Positions 59,711 to 64,000 of a stretch of 64,000 bases of DNA are shown in pieces. The DNA comes from JABMPU01 sp964457455. Its GTDB lineage: Bacteria > Cloacimonadota > Cloacimonadia > Cloacimonadales > TCS61. The stretch covers positions 1 through 64,000 of the forward strand of contig CAYWJN010000001.1 in NCBI GenBank assembly GCA_964457455.1, written 5' to 3'. The translations under genes were made by a program, and so were the position numbers. Every line of letters begins with the position of its first letter. Within the stretch, counting starts at the first letter, position 1. The notes beneath the pieces were generated by a model that saw only the letters and a list, made by a program, of their open reading frames with translations, was not told the DNA's origin and did no database searches.

Positions 59711-62562
59711 ATATTTTTACTGATTTTGCTAATCTAATAATGCAGAGAAGACGCGTATTGGAGTATCTGCAATTACAGATGGTGAAGAATATTCAGCAAA
59801 GATATGACTCCATGTTTACATCTGGAGGGGTGTTGTCATTTGGTGTAATCGCTGGGATAAAAAGCGACGGGCGATTAACAGATAATGATTATTTTACTGT
59901 TACCAAACTAAACACAACGACAGTTCGAGTACAACCGGGCTATGCCATGGGATCAGACGGTGAAATAATATATTTGTCTGCATTAACAAATGTCTCAATT
60001 CCAGATGTAGAGGGACATTATTATCTTTACGTTGAATATGATGAGGAAAAATCTCTCACCGGATATGAGAATGCATTCCCCGGCGGGACAATGACCCCGG
60101 ATACGATTTATCCCCTATTAAATGATTCTGCTCAACTAACCGTTGGAACAGTGGATGCAGCAAGAGATACTAGTAAAGTAGCAATCGCATATATTTATGT
60201 CAACAGTAGTGGAGAAATAGCATCTAATTCAAGTACTATTACAAGTGGCGAAACAACAGTAGATGACGATAGCGGAGATTTATCATTATCTGGGGCATTG
60301 GCAAACTACGATTCTAATACTCCGTATTTGCTAGTAGGAAATGAATATATTGAGGTCAGCGAAAGCGGAGGTGTCTATACTATCGTATCCCGTGGAGGTT
60401 ATAACACCGTTCCCGATCATCACCATTTTGAGAATGTTGCCAGCACGGTAGTTTGGTCTCCGATTATTGATATCAGACATTACAATAAAGCAACAATCAA
60501 TACAGGAGAAATATCTCAATTAATACAACTTCATAGGGGGATAGTAAATATTGACGAACTGGGAGTCAACTATTTATTTTATCATACAGATCGCCTTACG
60601 GCAAATCAAGCAAGAAGACTTTATACTCTATCGAATAATCTTGTGATCAATCTGGATGATGGAGAAGGGGATAAAATGGTGTTGGCAGAAAAAATACCAT
60701 CAATGCCTAATGCCATAAACACGAATACTATAACGGTTGAGATAACTCCGGACGATTATGATATCGCCGATAAGGTTTATGAAGATATCAAATTAAGAGA
60801 AATATCTATATCTAATAGATCGAGATACCAGGGAAAATCAAGCACAATTCAAGAAATTATTAATAAAGTAAATAAATTACAACTATGGTCAGAGAAGGTT
60901 ACAAATGGTGATTTTTCTGCTGATGTTAATTGGACAAAAGGCACAGGGTGGACAATCTCTGGGGGCAATGCCTCACATTCCGGTGGAGATGGAGATCTTG
61001 AACAAGACATATTGGTAGCATCATCAACTAAATATAGGTTAACCTTTAACGTCAGCGGATATACTGGGGGAACGCTGACTCCAGAAATAGGTGGCACCGA
61101 AGGTTCTGTAATAACGGCTAATGGAACTTATGAGCAGGATATAACTACAGTGGGAACAGGTAACCTGAAATTTAAGGCGACGGACAGTTTAGGATGTAAC
61201 ATAGATGATGTTAATGTAAAAAAATATAATGATCTAACATCTAGGATAGACGACGCTGAAACCTCGGGAGCAATTAGTTCGAGCGAGGCAGACAACTTGT
61301 TATCTTATATATTGGGGGAAGAAAGTGATTTTATAGATGATGCTAATGATTATAAAGATATATTCGATGATCAAGTGGCAACCGAGAGTGAAGTAATAGA
61401 GGGGCTTGAAGACTCTATTTACGAAGAATCCGAAAAAATTAATGAGGGGACTCCTTTTGTCACGGGGAAAATGGATATACACTGGGATGAACCGGCCTTG
61501 ATTGATAATGAAAAGATAATAGGATATAGAGTTAAATCCTACGCCGTGGTAAAAACATTCAGCGAAACACAAGAATCTCTGATTACATTAGGGGCAACAG
61601 ATCCATACAATTTTGAGGATAAGATAGCGGAAGACCAAATATTGCAGAAACTTGATGAAAAACACACTGATTATAAAAGAAAGACAGTTATTGATGATCC
61701 GGGCCACCCTTTAGGTAAAAGCTATACATGGAACACGGTTGTAAATGAAAGAAATATCCAATACAAAGTAAGTGCCGAAATGAGATTTGTTATCTATATT
61801 GCCAGTATCTCGGAATATGGGGTAGTCGGAGACTGGTGTAATCCGTACGTAATAAACATACCGGCCGTTATTGTGCAGCCGGATCCGGAAATAATCTTTT
61901 CTGATTGGGTCGATGAGAGAGCGACCTTAAGAAGAATGAGAAAAGGTATTGAAGATGCGAAGATTAAAAGACAAACAGAAGATGATATTACTCAGATAAG
62001 AAATGACGTAAATGGTAAGGCGGGCATAAGTGAAGTTGAAAGGATTGTCGCCAGCGAAATACAGCAGACACAAGATATGGTTACCGACATATTTGGGGAT
62101 GTTCCTGACGAGTGTTTAATCTCGGGGCCAACGCTTATTAATAATAATAATGAATTCACAATAACTTTCAATGCAATATCTGTTGTTGGTAATTACCAAA
62201 TAGAGTATATGTGGTTTCGCCCAGATACGATATTGGATGATCCCGTTGACTGGGACAACCCTCAAGAAGATATTCAAACTCTCATGTCAACACAGAATAC
62301 CCTTAGGGGCATAAATCTACCTGTGGGAGATAGTAAATATGATAGCGATGGTATAACAAAACTTGTTTATAGAGGGCGATTTGGCAATACGACTAAGAAT
62401 ACAAATTGGTCTGATACAAAGAATTATACCATACATGCTCCGGACAATCCAACCTTGGCAGAACTTAAGGCTGCCATTGTAGAGGATGAGGATTTTGCTG
62501 ACCTTGTTGGAAGGACAATGAAAGTTAGCAAAACCTTTGTGGATGCAGAAGAAAGTGAATAA
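59707..62562 (+). CDS. Large baseplate/fibre protein with carbohydrate-binding-like domain
   Basis: A 951-residue protein starting at GTG 59707 (overlapping GTGTGA; open to 59680). The N-terminal part (GGVLSFGVIAGI, then VRVQPGYAMGSDGEIIYLS) is a common phage baseplate/fibre domain. Residues near 400-520 (VTNGDFSADVNWTKGTGWTI onward) resemble a carbohydrate-binding jelly roll. A DUF-like C-terminal half with fibronectin-like segments and a coiled coil follows. Probably receptor-binding or fibre-linked. Confidence 0.6.
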   Translation: MNIFTDFANLIMQRRRVLEYLQLQMVKNIQQRYDSMFTSGGVLSFGVIAGIKSDGRLTDNDYFTVTKLNTTTVRVQPGYAMGSDGEIIYLSALTNVSIPDVEGHYYLYVEYDEEKSLTGYENAFPGGTMTPDTIYPLLNDSAQLTVGTVDAARDTSKVAIAYIYVNSSGEIASNSSTITSGETTVDDDSGDLSLSGALANYDSNTPYLLVGNEYIEVSESGGVYTIVSRGGYNTVPDHHHFENVASTVVWSPIIDIRHYNKATINTGEISQLIQLHRGIVNIDELGVNYLFYHTDRLTANQARRLYTLSNNLVINLDDGEGDKMVLAEKIPSMPNAINTNTITVEITPDDYDIADKVYEDIKLREISISNRSRYQGKSSTIQEIINKVNKLQLWSEKVTNGDFSADVNWTKGTGWTISGGNASHSGGDGDLEQDILVASSTKYRLTFNVSGYTGGTLTPEIGGTEGSVITANGTYEQDITTVGTGNLKFKATDSLGCNIDDVNVKKYNDLTSRIDDAETSGAISSSEADNLLSYILGEESDFIDDANDYKDIFDDQVATESEVIEGLEDSIYEESEKINEGTPFVTGKMDIHWDEPALIDNEKIIGYRVKSYAVVKTFSETQESLITLGATDPYNFEDKIAEDQILQKLDEKHTDYKRKTVIDDPGHPLGKSYTWNTVVNERNIQYKVSAEMRFVIYIASISEYGVVGDWCNPYVINIPAVIVQPDPEIIFSDWVDERATLRRMRKGIEDAKIKRQTEDDITQIRNDVNGKAGISEVERIVASEIQQTQDMVTDIFGDVPDECLISGPTLINNNNEFTITFNAISVVGNYQIEYMWFRPDTILDDPVDWDNPQEDIQTLMSTQNTLRGINLPVGDSKYDSDGITKLVYRGRFGNTTKNTNWSDTKNYTIHAPDNPTLAELKAAIVEDEDFADLVGRTMKVSKTFVDAEESE

Positions 62563-63142
62563 AGACGAATTTCTGGATATATTTCTTAAAGATTATCTTA
62601 AAAAACGAAATAAAGAGATAGTTAATATTGAAGAAGGTGGATCATTATCTAAATTTGATATTGTTGGACACGGGGGTAACCTAAGAAGAGTAGAGGATGT
62701 TAGGTCAAAAGGAATTGGAGTTTATTATGCCAGCGCTAAATGTTTTGGTGATAAATGTGATTGGATAGTAATCACAATTAATGCGGGTATGATCGCAGAT
62801 GATCGAGAAAATTCAAACTTTGTTCTCGGATTAGTTTCTACAGGGGCCTATTACAGTTTTGGAACGACTGAAAATGATGAAGTTTGCGGACAGTTTGAAT
62901 ATAAAAGTGCCGGATTCAGTAGTCAATTTAATAGCGATCAGTTTGCCACTTCATCTGACATGCTACACGTTTCGGCATTGGCTCTAAAAAGTGCTATAAT
63001 GTCAGCATTTGGGATTAGAATGAAAAATATTGTTGTTTGTGTTGCTAATAAGGTGTATTGTAAAGCATCATATTTTGATAGATTAATTAAGTATGGTGGT
63101 TTTAGCGATCAATTCAGCGATCAATTTTACAAAGGAGAATAA
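62543..63142 (+). CDS. Tail-region protein, unknown
   Basis: A protein of about 199 residues; ATG 62543 or GTG 62555 are possible, both overlapping the upstream gene. The C-terminal repeats FSSQFNSDQF and FSDQFSDQF are striking. Alpha/beta central part with FVLGLVSTGAYY. Position suggests a fibre chaperone or minor fibre protein. Confidence 0.45.
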   Translation: MQKKVNKDEFLDIFLKDYLKKRNKEIVNIEEGGSLSKFDIVGHGGNLRRVEDVRSKGIGVYYASAKCFGDKCDWIVITINAGMIADDRENSNFVLGLVSTGAYYSFGTTENDEVCGQFEYKSAGFSSQFNSDQFATSSDMLHVSALALKSAIMSAFGIRMKNIVVCVANKVYCKASYFDRLIKYGGFSDQFSDQFYKGE

Positions 63143-63147
63143 TAATC

Positions 63148-64000
63148 ATGGCTGATACAAAAAGAACGCTTGCTGCGTTAAAATTACTTTTTCCTGACGC
63201 AGGGGAAGATGCAACCTGCCAAGATGTGCGAGATATTCTGGAATCAATGTATATTCAAACACTTTCGGATAATATCGAAGACCCGTCTACACAATTAAAT
63301 GCCATTGCCGGTGTTTCAAGCGGAACAACGTTTGTTATTATCGAAGATTCTTCCGATTCAAAAAGAAATACTCTTTATCTCTGGAAAAATATTTCCATCA
63401 CGGAAGATCCTCCGTATGTTGTAGATGGAAGTTCGGGGCAATGGTATGCGATAGCAGGAACTTATGTTTACAAACAGGCAGCAGGAGCAGGAGTCTGGAA
63501 AGATTGTCCGATAGAAGTATTTGTCAATGGAGTTGTTGTTGAAGATGAGTTTACATTTCTCGATACACAAAAATGGGATTCTCTCGACGATGGTGCAACC
63601 GGCACTAATACACTTTCGGAAGCTACAAATGATGAAAATGGTGTTGCATTTATAAAAACAGACGCAGAGGATAATGATTATCATTACATGGTGTCAAAAG
63701 CGAAATTTGCTAAATTGAAGGAGAATAAACCTATTTTCATTGAATTCCGAAAAAGGCTTGAAGAAACAAATATAGATGCTGCTAATTGGATTGTTGGATT
63801 AACAAGTAATATTGCTGCTGATAACCTACAAAATGATGGAGGTGGATTAACTACTGGATCATTCTCCAGAATGATATTTTTCAAAACAGATGGTGATATG
63901 AAAATTAAATTCGGAACTTGTATTGGATTGACGGTGACAAATCAAGAAATCAGTAATGTCGTTGACCCTTTTGTTAGCAATACTTGGTATAAACTTGGGA
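63148..64000 (+). CDS. Tail fibre-like protein, 3' end outside window
   Basis: From ATG 63148 (after AAAGGAG) the frame stays open through the window end, at least 284 residues. The N-terminus TLAALKLLFPDAGED and later beta-rich segments (SSGQWYAIAGTYVY, TFLDTQKWDSL) suggest a fibre with a concanavalin-like domain at about residue 145 onward. Partial. Confidence 0.6.
   Translation, partial: MADTKRTLAALKLLFPDAGEDATCQDVRDILESMYIQTLSDNIEDPSTQLNAIAGVSSGTTFVIIEDSSDSKRNTLYLWKNISITEDPPYVVDGSSGQWYAIAGTYVYKQAAGAGVWKDCPIEVFVNGVVVEDEFTFLDTQKWDSLDDGATGTNTLSEATNDENGVAFIKTDAEDNDYHYMVSKAKFAKLKENKPIFIEFRKRLEETNIDAANWIVGLTSNIAADNLQNDGGGLTTGSFSRMIFFKTDGDMKIKFGTCIGLTVTNQEISNVVDPFVSNTWYKLG

Noticed and set aside
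1..64000. Numerous minus-strand open frames of 60-150 codons.
   Set aside because: All lie opposite well-supported + strand genes, lack consistent ribosome sites and have low-complexity Phe/Ser/Ile-rich translations typical of the reverse complement of AT-rich genes.
1..64000. tRNA genes, CRISPR arrays, insertion sequences, attachment sites.
   Set aside because: I read for cloverleaf acceptor/T-arm patterns, regularly spaced repeats and transposase motifs and found none that I could support.

Overview
This window is part of the genome of a large contractile-tailed dsDNA bacteriophage (myovirus morphology). It is AT-rich, and every supportable gene lies on the + strand. The evidence is a near-continuous virion gene order: large terminase, portal, capsid maturation protease, scaffold-like proteins, decoration protein, major capsid protein, connectors, tail sheath, two tube-like proteins, tape measure, hub, baseplate J-like protein, fibres. 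Genes are packed with ATGA/GTGA overlaps and AGGAG ribosome sites, so the host uses Shine-Dalgarno initiation and a standard bacterial code. I cannot name the host. I saw no tRNA, rRNA, integrase, transposase, CRISPR array or recognisable endolysin.

Layout. (1) 1-11.4 kb is an accessory region of many small, mostly unrecognised genes. It holds a DNA methyltransferase, several CxxC mini-proteins, a cassette of a broken LicD-like gene, a short-chain dehydrogenase and a HAD-like phosphatase, two small membrane proteins and an HNH endonuclease. Unlike the rest of the window it contains several broken reading frames and in-frame stops, two copies of an upstream DNA repeat, and two copies of a hairpin abutting a ribosome site. 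(2) A 13-bp stem-loop at 11402-11436 followed by a TTGACA box marks the change to virion genes. (3) 11.5-33.3 kb is the head and packaging region, in which terminase, portal and protease are interleaved with an unusual set of small basic proteins. (4) 33.3-39.1 kb is the capsid and connector module, with a strong terminator at 37394-37437. (5) 39.1-64 kb is the tail module, which also contains a sigma-factor-like gene.

The most interesting feature is in (3). At least eleven ORFs begin with, or carry internally, one short tag: M-[KNR]-C-P-x-[IV]-[IVL]-K-x-[AS]. Behind the tag sit a kinase-like fold, a phage inorganic-pyrophosphatase-like (InPase) domain, a zincin metallopeptidase, and glycine-zipper membrane segments. 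Two J-domain proteins lie in the same neighbourhood and one carries the tag internally. One 615-residue ORF fuses kinase-like, InPase and metallopeptidase modules, which is the architecture of phage polyvalent proteins. A second, decayed copy lies beside it with the InPase module deleted. The tag resembles in length, position and composition the N-terminal capsid-targeting sequence of T4 internal head proteins. The same K-x-A signature occurs near the N-terminus of the major capsid protein and of most other head proteins, but not of the main tail proteins. I infer a system of internal head proteins that are packaged, processed by the prohead protease encoded at 31321-33309, and injected with the DNA to act on the host. 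Packaging, processing and injection are inference; the shared tag and the domains are visible in the sequence.
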